64,000 nt of DNA, from positions 1-64,000 of the forward strand of contig NZ_CAJGZJ010000011.1 of NCBI RefSeq assembly GCF_904846225.1, in the 5' to 3' direction. The notes under the pieces were generated by a model. The model had not been told where the DNA came from, searched no databases, and worked only from the letters and a program-made list of their open reading frames with translations. Origin of the DNA: Psychrobacter immobilis (GTDB lineage Bacteria > Pseudomonadota > Gammaproteobacteria > Pseudomonadales > Moraxellaceae). Numbering within the stretch: position 1 is the first letter of the stretch; each line of letters begins with the position of its first letter. Shown here piece after piece: positions 8,979 through 17,767 of the stretch. A program made the position numbers and the translations under genes.

Positions 8979-9867
8979 AGGACAACTCCTTTTGTCTTAC
9001 CTAAAATATTATTGTTGGTCTAATCCTAATAAATAAGGATGATTAAGCATTTATTGAGTGCAACGACATGAGAGCTATAGCAAAAATTCTACTTGATAGA
9101 TTGCTCACATCAAACCTTCAATAGCACTAACAACAACATGAGAGAGGCTTGGTTATTTTTTATCACTTAAACGGTCATAAAAAATAGATATGTACTGCTT
9201 TATCAATTTGAAGTTATAAATCACGAGGCTTTGAATGTATATCAGCATGTGTCGTTGCTAAGAGCTATTTATCTACAATAGTAGCTAAAGTATGAAATTA
9301 CGTGTTAATCACTTTGGTTAACTGTACCGTGTCATCACAGCAGAATTTATCGAGGAAGAAAGAGAAAGGGTAGAACAGTCCGCTGTTTTTTTACAATCTC
9401 GTCTTCCTGACAAGCGTTTTAACGTTTTGATACTTTGTCCATCTATACTGATTATTATATATAAAATCTACACGAATGTTTATAAAATTATTTTAGCAAT
9501 ATTAAATAAAGGTAACTAAAAATAATTTTTTATAGTTACCGATTGATACTATAAAAATTAGTAGGGTAGATACTCTACCATATTATTAACATTGCTGAAA
9601 TGATACAGCAATGGTTTAATTTATGCTGCTAAATTGTTACTCGATCCATTCTATAGGATATCTACTACAAATAATATTTTTTATTGAAAATATTATTATC
9701 GAATAAATTACTAAAGAGGATGTTTGCAAACGACCTAATGCTATAGAATGCCTAGGAAATTTTGAAATCTAGCATTTTAGACAAAATTATTTAAATGTTG
9801 AATTAATTAAAGACGATATCGATACGATATACCAATAAGCTATATAAAGTGTAAATGAGGAATCTGT
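8979..9867. other. 889-bp gene-free region between divergent transporters
   Basis: AT-rich DNA between the divergently transcribed DUF4212 and AGCS genes, so it must hold both promoters. Visible structure: a short hairpin 9592-9613 (ATTGCTG/CAGCAAT) and an all-AT perfect 11-bp inverted repeat at 9670-9697. I found no convincing ORF, RNA gene or member of the repeat families. Confidence 0.5.
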
Positions 9868-11364
9868 ATGAGCGAAGGGATAGCAGGCTGGTTTAATAGC
9901 ATTGTGAACTATGGTGTTAGCATTATTTGGGGTAACAATGATTGGTTGATTGCTAGTAATCCGTGGTATGGACTACTGATGTTCGTATTGATTGGGGCGG
10001 GGCTTTATTTTACCATTGCCACACGTTTTATTCAGTTTCGCCATTTTGGGCACATGTGGCAACTATTGCGTGTCTCTAATCAAGGCCGTAAAGATGGTGG
10101 CATCAGCTCATTTGAGGCATTGATGACATCGCTGGCAGCGCGCGTCGGTACTGGTAATTTGGCAGGGGTTGCGATTGCGATTTACCTCGGTGGCCCAGGT
10201 GCGGTATTTTGGATGTGGATGACCGCAATCGTCGGAATGTCGACCAGCTTTATCGAGTCCACTTTAGCGCAAGCCTATAAAGTGCCGCACAATGATAATG
10301 TGTATCGCGGCGGCCCTGCTTACTATATTGAAAAAGGATTGGGTAAACGCTGGCTGGCGATATTTTTCTCAATTTGTTTATTAATTGCTTTTGGTTTAGC
10401 ATTTAATGGTGTCCAGTCAAATACGATTGCGCAAGCAACCAATGAAGCTTTTGGTGTTCCAACATGGATGACCGGTTTAGTACTAGTGGTCTTGGTTGCT
10501 CCCGTTGTATTTGGTGGTTTGCGCTCAGTGGCGCGCATCGCGGGTAAAGTAGTACCAGTGATGGCTATTCTATATATCTTGTTGGCGCTGTTTATTATCG
10601 TGACCAATTTTAGTCAATTCCCAGCAGCCGTTGCATTGATTGTGAAGTCAGCATTTGGTTTTGAGCAAGCGGCGGGCGGCGTCATTGGTTATGGTATTGC
10701 TCAGGCAATGATTAACGGTATTAAGCGTGGTTTGTTTTCGAACGAAGCAGGTATGGGTTCAGCACCAAATGCTGCTGCAACCGCAAAAAGCTATCCTGAT
10801 CATCCCGCTGTGCAAGGGTTTATGCAAATGTTAGGTGTCTTTTTGGACACGTTGGTTATCTGTACGGCAACCGCCTCAATTATTATCTTGTCGGGTGTGG
10901 TTGACCCGAGTGTTGAGCAAGAAGGCATTCAGCTTACTCAGCTGGCTTTGTCACAGTATGTTGGTGACTTGGGTGTGATCTTCGTAGCGATTGCTATTTT
11001 CTTCTTTTCGTTCACCTCTATTATCGCTAACTACAGTTATGGCGAGTCAAATCTTGAATTTATCTCTGGTGCCAAAAATGCCAAAGTGATGATCATGATA
11101 TTCCGCTTTATGGTATTAGGCATGGTATTTGTCGGTTCTGTAGCAAGTTTGCCCGCAATATGGAACTTCGCTGACTTATCGATGGGCTTAATGGCCTTGG
11201 TCAACTTAACCGCTATTTTACTGTTGTCTCCAGTGGCGTTAAGAATATTGCGTGACTATGAGCGTCAAATTAAAGAAGGCAAAACGGGTGATCAAATCAA
11301 GTTTAACCCTGATGATTTTGTGAAACTAAGAGATGAAGCCAATCGTGATGCTTGGACGGATTAA
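9868..11364 (+). CDS. AGCS family sodium:alanine/glycine symporter
   Basis: A 498-aa permease of the alanine/glycine:cation symporter family, about 11 membrane segments. Diagnostic blocks: FEALMTSLAARVGTGNLAGVA (about 88-108), GGPGAVFWMWM, YRGGPAYYIEKGLG (about 148-162) and RGLFSNEAGMGSAPNAAATA (about 288-307). It imports small neutral amino acids with sodium. A GAGGAATCTGT ribosome site precedes the ATG. The gene is flanked by a long promoter region and ends at a strong bidirectional terminator, so it is monocistronic. Confidence 0.93.
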   Translation: MSEGIAGWFNSIVNYGVSIIWGNNDWLIASNPWYGLLMFVLIGAGLYFTIATRFIQFRHFGHMWQLLRVSNQGRKDGGISSFEALMTSLAARVGTGNLAGVAIAIYLGGPGAVFWMWMTAIVGMSTSFIESTLAQAYKVPHNDNVYRGGPAYYIEKGLGKRWLAIFFSICLLIAFGLAFNGVQSNTIAQATNEAFGVPTWMTGLVLVVLVAPVVFGGLRSVARIAGKVVPVMAILYILLALFIIVTNFSQFPAAVALIVKSAFGFEQAAGGVIGYGIAQAMINGIKRGLFSNEAGMGSAPNAAATAKSYPDHPAVQGFMQMLGVFLDTLVICTATASIIILSGVVDPSVEQEGIQLTQLALSQYVGDLGVIFVAIAIFFFSFTSIIANYSYGESNLEFISGAKNAKVMIMIFRFMVLGMVFVGSVASLPAIWNFADLSMGLMALVNLTAILLLSPVALRILRDYERQIKEGKTGDQIKFNPDDFVKLRDEANRDAWTD

Positions 11365-11389
11365 TCTTTATTGTTCAATGTATAAGCAC

Positions 11390-11438
11390 AAAAAACCGCT
11401 CTTGGCTTCCTATTAATAGTGACCAAGAGCGGTTTTTT
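11390..11438. terminator. Bidirectional terminator between AGCS and ETF-QO genes
   Basis: AAAAAACCGCTCTTGG pairs perfectly with CCAAGAGCGGTTTTTT across a 17-base loop, giving T runs for both strands. It separates two convergent genes. Confidence 0.92.
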
Positions 11439-11484
11439 ATTGGAGCACCCTTATTTTATAAATAAGCGTCACTGCCATCATAGT

Positions 11485-13347
11485 TTACATATTTGGATAG
11501 TTAGGGCCACCGCCACCTTCTGGAGTTACCCAAGTAATATTCTGCGACGGGTCTTTGATGTCACAAGTTTTGCAATGCACACAGTTTTGTGCATTGATAA
11601 CAAACTTAGCCCCTTCTGCGTCTTTTACCACTTCGTAAACGCCAGCTGGACAGTATAAACGTGCAGGTTCGGCATATAACGGTAAATTGATTGAAATAGG
11701 AACCGTTGGATCGGTCAGTTTTAAATGAGTCGGCTGATCTTCAGTATGATTGGTGTTGGAGATAAATACCGATGACAGCTTATCGAATATCAGCTTGCCA
11801 TCAGGCTTTAGATACGTGGGTTGATAAGCGTGATTGGCACGTTCTAACTGATCATAGTCTGGCAGGTTGTCATGCAAAGTAAATGGCATTTTGCCTTTTA
11901 ATAAGTTGTGCTCGATAAAGGTGAAAGCACCGCCCATAAATAGACCCATACGATGTATCGCAGGTGAAAAATTACGCGCCTCGTAGTTGTCTTTATACAG
12001 CCATGATTCTTTATACATCGTGCTATAAGCAACCACTTCGTCATGCTGGCGATCTGCTTGGAGCGCCTCAAAGATAGCTTCGGCTGCTAACATACCTGAT
12101 TTCATCGAAGTATGTGTGCCTTTGATTTTGGCAGGGTTCAAGAATCCCGCATCATCGCCTACCAAGACGCCACCTGGAAAGGTGAATTTTGGTAAAGAGT
12201 TGAGACCACCTTTGGTCAAAGCACGTGCGCCATAAGAGATACGCTTACCACCTTCTAGTACATTTTTGATGACTGGATGCGTTTTTAGGCGCTGCATCTC
12301 ATCAAATGGCGACATATATGGGTTGTGATAAGACAAATCAGCGACGAGACCAAAGCTTACTTGGTTATTTTCATCGAAGTACAACCACCAACCACCCGTA
12401 GAGCCAGTCTCGGTCAATGGCCAGCCAAGACCGTGCATGACCACGCCTTGCTCATGTTTCTCTGGTAAAACGTCCCACAATTCCTTCAGACCAATACCAT
12501 AATGCTGAGCATCTGAGTCTTTATCAAGATCAAAACGGCTGATTAAGCGTTTGCCCAGATGGCCACGGCTGCCTTCAGCAAAAATAGTGTATTTGGCAAG
12601 AAGCTCATAACCTGGCTCAAAACTTGGTTTGGCTTCGCCATTGGCAGCCACACCCATATCACCCGTTAAAATACCTTTTACTGAACCGTCATCGTTATAT
12701 AAAATGTCATCAGCAGGAAAACCTGGAAACATCATGACCTCAAGCTCTTCTGCTTGTACGGCCAACCAGCGAACCACATTACCTAGTGAGACAATATAGT
12801 TGCCGTTATTGTGCATGGGTGCTGGAATAAGAGGATCAGGCACTTTAGTAGAGCGCGTGGCTGAGTTTAGATAGTAAAAGCGATCTTCGATTGCTGGCAC
12901 GTTAAGCGGTGCGCCTTTTTCTTTCCAGTCTGGTATCAGCTCATTTAAAGCACGTGGCTCGATGACTGCGCCAGATAAGGTATGAGCACCAAATTCAGAG
13001 CCTTTTTCGACCACACAAACCATAAATTCATCATTGCCAGCTTGAATAGCGAGTTGACGCAAACGGATAGCCGCAGAGAGACCAGCAGGTCCACCGCCAA
13101 CGATGATGACATCAAATTCCATTGATTCACGTTCGATTTCAGGCTCAGCTTCGATAGGCTCTGGCGTCTCTTCCATCACAGCTGTTTCGGTCGTTTGCTC
13201 TTCTACGATGACCTCTTCAACGGGTACGTCTGCTGTTACCACTGTCGGCTCTTCTTTACTTAGATTTGCCGTCCCTGTCGTTACTGGTGTGTCAGTATTC
13301 ACAGTGTCACCATCAATGACTGGCTTTTGATTGTCTTGCTCTTGCAT
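11485..13347 (-). CDS. Electron transfer flavoprotein-ubiquinone oxidoreductase
   Basis: ETF-QO passes electrons from the electron transfer flavoprotein, reduced by acyl-CoA dehydrogenases, to ubiquinone at the inner membrane. The 620-aa protein has an FAD-binding GGGPAGLSAAIRL motif (about 83-95), the ETF-QO core, and a C-terminal 4Fe-4S domain with CPAGVYE and NCVHCKTCDIKDPSQNI. Residues 1-75 before MEFDVIIVGG are a low-complexity tail rich in Thr, Val and Glu that ordinary ETF-QO lacks; ATG at 13347 has AGGAG 5 bases upstream, so the tail is probably translated. It fits functionally with fadBA at 45-48 kb. No etfAB in the window. Confidence 0.93.
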   Translation of the reverse strand: MQEQDNQKPVIDGDTVNTDTPVTTGTANLSKEEPTVVTADVPVEEVIVEEQTTETAVMEETPEPIEAEPEIERESMEFDVIIVGGGPAGLSAAIRLRQLAIQAGNDEFMVCVVEKGSEFGAHTLSGAVIEPRALNELIPDWKEKGAPLNVPAIEDRFYYLNSATRSTKVPDPLIPAPMHNNGNYIVSLGNVVRWLAVQAEELEVMMFPGFPADDILYNDDGSVKGILTGDMGVAANGEAKPSFEPGYELLAKYTIFAEGSRGHLGKRLISRFDLDKDSDAQHYGIGLKELWDVLPEKHEQGVVMHGLGWPLTETGSTGGWWLYFDENNQVSFGLVADLSYHNPYMSPFDEMQRLKTHPVIKNVLEGGKRISYGARALTKGGLNSLPKFTFPGGVLVGDDAGFLNPAKIKGTHTSMKSGMLAAEAIFEALQADRQHDEVVAYSTMYKESWLYKDNYEARNFSPAIHRMGLFMGGAFTFIEHNLLKGKMPFTLHDNLPDYDQLERANHAYQPTYLKPDGKLIFDKLSSVFISNTNHTEDQPTHLKLTDPTVPISINLPLYAEPARLYCPAGVYEVVKDAEGAKFVINAQNCVHCKTCDIKDPSQNITWVTPEGGGGPNYPNM

Positions 13348-13750
13348 ACCTACTCCTAAACTTTTAGTGGCTTATCTCAGGGCATCATTAGCTTAACACT
13401 TGAATAATAGACTTGCGGCGCTAACTTTACTCAGACATATGGCTGCCCGATAAAAACGGTCTTTGTGGCCTCAATTGACCACGTTAATGTTGAAATCAGC
13501 TTATATAACCGCATCAATACATGAGGTAAAATGTGTCCTTAACTCAAGACACACTTGACCATTTCAATCAAAGACTGTTACTTATTATAAAAGAAAAATC
13601 CTACAAACACGACACGCATTTACGAGCGACGGTGTTAATGTAAGCTTCAATTAATAGCGGTATTAAAATGATATAGTTTCATCATACCCGAAACTAAAAT
13701 TTATAGTAATAATAGATTTTCCAAACTTTCAATATTAGATAAAGGATTAT
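13348..13750. other. 403-bp divergent promoter region
   Basis: Gene-free region between the divergent ETF-QO and DUF1285 genes. It becomes AT-rich toward the right. I see no repeat-family member, RNA gene or clear operator. It should contain both promoters. Confidence 0.5.
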
Positions 13751-14482
13751 ATGATGAATAATAATACTATCAAAAATAGTGAAAATGATACTGAGACCCC
13801 GAATGACGTGGCATCTGACTTAAATAATATGGATGCGCTTAGCCAATATCTCAAGTCTACCGCGGGCGTACGTGAAGGACGCGCCATACCGCCATTAGAG
13901 AAATGGCATCCTGAAAGCGTTGCTGATATGGATCTGGTGATAAAAGCCAATGGTGAATGGTGGCATGAAGGGGGAGAGGTGACTCGAGAGTCACTAGTGA
14001 GCTTATTTGCCACTATTCTTTGGAAAGAAGAACATAATGGTATCACTGAGTATTTTTTGAAGACGCCTGTACAAAAACTTCGTATCCAAGTTGAAGATGC
14101 GCCCTTGCTTATCCGTGACGTTGGTATTGTTAATGAAGACAATCTCAGTTGGTTGGAGTTTACGACGACGACGGGTGATGTGATACGGCTAGATGACGAG
14201 CATTTAATCACGTTAAAGGCGTATAATATTGAGAACAGCACTTCTATAGATAACATTGGTACTATTAATTCGGATACCCGTTCTGAAAATAATCATGACG
14301 TTACAAGCGAATCGCAGGTACGACCTTATATGCTTGTTAGAAATGGCTTAATGGCGCTTATTAATCGTAATACTTTTTATCATTTGACTGAAATTGGTGA
14401 ATTGACCGAGCAAAACGGCGAAACGATTTTAATCTTACAAAGTGGTGGTAAATCTTATTCGCTATCGATGCCCGTTAATTAG
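13751..14482 (+). CDS. DUF1285 domain-containing protein
   Basis: A 243-aa soluble protein. Residues about 38-160 match DUF1285: PPLEKWHPESVADMDLVIK, NGEWWHEGG, SLFATILWKEE, FLKTPVQKLRIQVEDAPLLI. A polar linker follows (about 165-195), then a C-terminal segment with a similar beta-rich character. The role of DUF1285 is not established; structures suggest a ligand-binding fold. Two adjacent ATGs (13751 and 13754) follow AAAGGA, and either may be used. It is followed by a palindromic repeat. Confidence 0.85.
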   Translation: MMNNNTIKNSENDTETPNDVASDLNNMDALSQYLKSTAGVREGRAIPPLEKWHPESVADMDLVIKANGEWWHEGGEVTRESLVSLFATILWKEEHNGITEYFLKTPVQKLRIQVEDAPLLIRDVGIVNEDNLSWLEFTTTTGDVIRLDDEHLITLKAYNIENSTSIDNIGTINSDTRSENNHDVTSESQVRPYMLVRNGLMALINRNTFYHLTEIGELTEQNGETILILQSGGKSYSLSMPVN

Positions 14483-14531
14483 GTGTCATGTATATTGGTT
14501 TATTAAGAGCAATTTATTAATTAATTCCATT

Positions 14532-14675
14532 TATAATCGATCCACTCTAAAACCTACAAAGTGCTACTGGAATAAGTTGTGCGCTGCCTCTGTCTGTTGG
14601 CTACTGCAAGCAAAGAAAACTTATACCAGTGGCGCGTGATAATCTTTGACCTTATTTTATTGAAGGTTAACTATA
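14532..14675 (-). repeat. Dispersed palindromic repeat, copy C (subtype 2)
   Basis: About 144 bp, starting TATAATCGATCC and ending GGTTAACTATA. The core is in the reverse orientation (TGCCTCTGTCTGTTGG...TGCAAGCAAAG). Arms GTGCTACTGGAATAAG and CTTATACCAGTGGCGC pair. It lies between the DUF1285 gene and murI. Just downstream, 14680-14715 holds two tandem copies of CTAATTAGCAATGAC. Confidence 0.8.
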
Positions 14676-14789
14676 GCAGTGACACTAATTAGCAATGACC
14701 CTAATTAGCAATGACTATAATTTTATTCGCTAAAAGATGTGACAAGATAAATATGATGATATGTGCATAAAAATGGTGACAGAGTAGCA

Positions 14790-15782
14790 ATGGATATAAT
14801 CGCAGATAACCCACTGAGTGTAGTTAAAATATCAACGGCTGCTTTCAAAAACAAAGCTTTTGGAGAGACTGCTAAAGCCAATATAGAAGCAGCAGCCGTC
14901 CATACCGTTATGAATAATAACCATCGCAGTGCTCCCATTGGCTTGTTTGATTCTGGTATCGGTGGCTTATCTGTTTATCTACATTTGGTGCAGCAGCTAC
15001 CTGCCGAGCGTTACGTCTACTACGCCGACACATTGAATGTGCCTTATGGCAATCGCGATAGTCAAGACATCGAGACCTTAACGTTAAGAGCAGTCGCGTG
15101 GTTATATAATCAAGGCTGTAAGCTTATTATCATTGCTTGTAATAGCGCCTCAGCACATGCTTTAGAGACAGCAAGGCATCGTTATCCGCAGATTATTATC
15201 GTTGGCCTCGTGCCTGCATTGAAACCTGCGATACTGGCCAGCAAAAGCGGTCGTGTGGCAGTACTGGCGACCAAAGCAACGTTAAATGGGTCGTTGCTTA
15301 ATGAGGTGATTAATAGTTTTGCGAAACCTAATAACACAGCAGTTATTAAATATTTTGATCCACAACTGGTGCCGTGGGTAGAAGCAGGTATGCCAGAACA
15401 ACATGCGACAGCGTTACGCTTGCGCGGGCAGCTACGGGCATTTGCTGATGATGGGATTGATCAGTTAATACTGGGCTGTACACATTATCCGTTTTTCAAA
15501 ACCTTTTTATTAGATGAGATTGCAAAGCAGCAGTTGTCGATGCAAGTCGTTGACTCAGGACAAGCGATTGCTGAGCGAGTCAAACAGCTATTGAGCACAC
15601 ATCAGTTATCTGCCTCTCTTAATAATGAGCAAGATAATAATGGTTTAGAGTCATTTAAAAAAACAAAAGCTGATAAAAAATTACCACTGACTTTTTATGC
15701 TACTAAATATGACGATAAGCTGTGTGATTTAATCGAGCATTTGCTTGGTAAAGAAACGGTATTGCAATACTACTCTCAATAG
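14790..15782 (+). CDS. murI: Glutamate racemase
   Basis: Converts L-glutamate to D-glutamate for peptidoglycan precursors, cytoplasmic. Family blocks are clear: IGLFDSGIGGLSV with the catalytic-site Asp and Ser, YYADTLNVPYG, IIIACNSASAHA with the first catalytic Cys, and LILGCTHYPFF with the second. The start is uncertain: ATG at 14790 gives 330 aa with a poor GAG ribosome site, a GTG lies at 14763, and a downstream ATG at 14910 begins right before the conserved core. The ~40-residue N-terminal extension is unusual, and the true start could be 14910. Confidence 0.9.
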   Translation: MDIIADNPLSVVKISTAAFKNKAFGETAKANIEAAAVHTVMNNNHRSAPIGLFDSGIGGLSVYLHLVQQLPAERYVYYADTLNVPYGNRDSQDIETLTLRAVAWLYNQGCKLIIIACNSASAHALETARHRYPQIIIVGLVPALKPAILASKSGRVAVLATKATLNGSLLNEVINSFAKPNNTAVIKYFDPQLVPWVEAGMPEQHATALRLRGQLRAFADDGIDQLILGCTHYPFFKTFLLDEIAKQQLSMQVVDSGQAIAERVKQLLSTHQLSASLNNEQDNNGLESFKKTKADKKLPLTFYATKYDDKLCDLIEHLLGKETVLQYYSQ

Positions 15783-15795
15783 CCGTTACTGATAC

Positions 15796-15902
15796 TATAG
15801 TCAACTCCATATAAATTCACTGTATCGTCATCCGTGCTATCCATACTAATGTATAGCGTGCACTCGGTTTTCTTGTATCCAAATTATTTGAATTGAACTA
15901 TA
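15796..15902. repeat. Short relative of the palindromic repeat (subtype 3)
   Basis: 107 bp with TATAGTC at the left end and GAACTATA at the right. The inside differs from the other copies but shares CTGTATCGTCA and TTTTCTTGTATC with the degenerate copy at 37661-37764. It lies right after murI and upstream of the DUF4062-type gene. Confidence 0.6.
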
Positions 15903-16077
15903 TTTATATTGAAGCGGCAATTATAGTATTATGTTAAAACCATAATCATAGTATTGACTTAAGTAAAATAAGTTGAGCTCACCTTTATAAGATTATGCTA
16001 GTCTGTGAAAAACAAGATATTTGTGCTTTCTTTTATATCATACTCCTTTATGCCACGACCTAAGATTAGAGGTAATT

Positions 16078-17067
16078 GTGCCAAACCGTCGCTATCATAT
16101 TCATGTTATATGCGCTGACAATGATCAATTGCTGGCTTTGGATAGCTTAGCCATTTTTTTTCAGTCGCGTGCATTTTTGACTTATGATGTATCCAGTAAA
16201 CTGCCAAAAGCGTCTTTATATGGTAGACAATGCATTGATGCCTGTGATTATGCATTGATGATTATCGGCGACAGCTACGGAACAGTGCAAAAAACGGGCG
16301 TTAGCCAAATGCATTTGAGTTATTTAAACGCCAAAGCCAAACTCAAACCTCTCATAATATTGGTCAAAAATCATCATCAAGACGCGAGTATCAGTCGTCA
16401 ATTGCGAGAATTTATCAGTTCAGTGACTCGGCAAGACAATCAGCTCTATTATTACGATACAGAAGAGGATGTCGAGCAACTGCTTGTGCAAGCTTACTAT
16501 AATACAGTGAGTAATCATAAAGTAGTTGGGGGCTGGGTGAGGGGCGGCGAGGAGGTGATTAAGTTTAGTAATCAAACCGTGTCCGAAAGGTTTGCTGATC
16601 TTTTGTCTACGGATAAAATCCAAAAAAAAGACAGTCTCATCGATGATGAACGGGTGGCTGACAGTGTGAGCCAACCCATTGCCTTATTAGAAGGCTTTGA
16701 GATTCAATATAGTGCCCAAGCCTATGAAGGCGGTAACTTGACGGATGTTAATAGAACAATGATATTAACGTGGCGAGAGATTTTGATCATATTGATGAAA
16801 ATACCATCGACCTTTTCTAGTTATGGCTTAAAAAATGCGATTAATCGTTCAATAGCGTCTAAAGCTGAATACGATATTAAACGAGATATGCCCAACGTCC
16901 ATGCTGTCTCACGTTGTCAAATTTTTCAAGATGACTTAAATACGCTACAGCGGCAATTGGTTGGTGCGAATTGGATACAGCTGACAACCTATGGTACTCG
17001 AGTATCACAAGAGCTTTGGAAGTTAACGTTTTATGCAAAAAATCTATTAAATGATGAAAAAGTCTAA
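16078..17067 (+). CDS. DUF4062-like N-terminal domain protein (329 aa)
   Basis: Residues 1-100 look like DUF4062, a Rossmann/TIR-like domain often at the N-terminus of signalling or defence proteins: an opening beta strand (RRYHIHVICA), then CDYALMIIGDSYGTVQ and SQMHLSYLNAKAKLKPLIILV, which fit the family's cDyyvliiG..YG and SxxxxEyxxA..kPil motifs. After a linker, residues about 215-329 form an unrecognised domain of mixed helices. GTG at 16078 is chosen because AGAGG lies 5 bases upstream; a TTG at 16021 has no ribosome site. It is a single gene between murI and a small ORF. Function unknown. Confidence 0.65.
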   Translation: MPNRRYHIHVICADNDQLLALDSLAIFFQSRAFLTYDVSSKLPKASLYGRQCIDACDYALMIIGDSYGTVQKTGVSQMHLSYLNAKAKLKPLIILVKNHHQDASISRQLREFISSVTRQDNQLYYYDTEEDVEQLLVQAYYNTVSNHKVVGGWVRGGEEVIKFSNQTVSERFADLLSTDKIQKKDSLIDDERVADSVSQPIALLEGFEIQYSAQAYEGGNLTDVNRTMILTWREILIILMKIPSTFSSYGLKNAINRSIASKAEYDIKRDMPNVHAVSRCQIFQDDLNTLQRQLVGANWIQLTTYGTRVSQELWKLTFYAKNLLNDEKV

Positions 17068-17316
17068 CCCTGCTAATTCTGACTGCTTTACAGTAAATTT
17101 ACACACCTCTTACCTGATAAGTATTTAGCACTCTAACAGCTATATAAGTTATTGATGCAGCTGTGACTACGTTTTGTAATACAAAATATACGCGCCAACG
17201 GTTGTGAATCCGCTCAGGACTGGCGATAATAAGATTAAGCAGTTTTGATATCCGATGTATTAAAATTACAAACGCATAAATTATAAAATAATACTGACTA
17301 TTTAAGGAGAGAAGTA

Positions 17317-17616
17317 ATGACTAACCCTAAACATGATGCCTTGATAGAAGAGATTAATGGTCTAGAGAAAAGCATGCACGACGCTGAACGGTATCACACG
17401 CTAGCGGAACAAGTGGAAGACATGAAACGTCGTGGTATCGACCCAAGCAAGGCTTATAAGGACTGGGACGACAAGCAGGAAGACGAAGATTGGGGTAATG
17501 CAACTTGGAAAGAAAACGGCAAGTGGGAACCGAAAACGCCTGACGATTTGGATGATAAAGCCCGTGAAAACTGGAATGGGGACAATGGTAAACCAAATCC
17601 ACCTCCTATCGTTTAA
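17317..17616 (+). CDS. Hypothetical charged protein (99 aa)
   Basis: Family not recognised. Residues 1-45 are predicted helical and could form a short coiled coil (Glu/Lys/His-rich). Residues 46-99 are Trp-, Asp- and Asn-rich with repeated W-x-D/N-G-type units (DWDDKQEDEDWGNATW, WKENGKW, NWNGDNGKP), ending in PNPPPIV. No signal or membrane segment. A strong AAGGAG precedes the ATG by 7 bases, and a perfect terminator follows, supporting a real expressed gene. Confidence 0.7.
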   Translation: MTNPKHDALIEEINGLEKSMHDAERYHTLAEQVEDMKRRGIDPSKAYKDWDDKQEDEDWGNATWKENGKWEPKTPDDLDDKARENWNGDNGKPNPPPIV

Positions 17617-17700
17617 CTGTCTATTTAATATTTTTGGTTCAACTATTAAGTTACTAGACAAGCAATCTTAGAGTGCAACGACTTAGAAAAGCAAAATTAT

Positions 17701-17735
17701 AAAAAGGCCACGCTAATATTAGCGTGGCCTTTTTT
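17701..17735. terminator. Bidirectional terminator
   Basis: AAAAAGGCCACGCTAA and its exact complement form a near-continuous palindrome ending in TTTTTT. It lies between the convergent 99-aa gene and the transglycosylase gene. Confidence 0.93.
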
Positions 17736-17767
17736 GATGTATTTAGAACGGGCTAATCGAGGTAATG

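Noticed and set aside
9670-9697. Perfect 11-bp AT-only inverted repeat
   Set aside because: All A/T and in AT-rich DNA, so likely by chance; no T tract or gene end nearby to suggest a terminator.
14680-14715. Two tandem copies of CTAATTAGCAATGAC
   Set aside because: Too short and only two units, so it gives no evidence for a CRISPR or iteron array. Noted in the repeat C entry.
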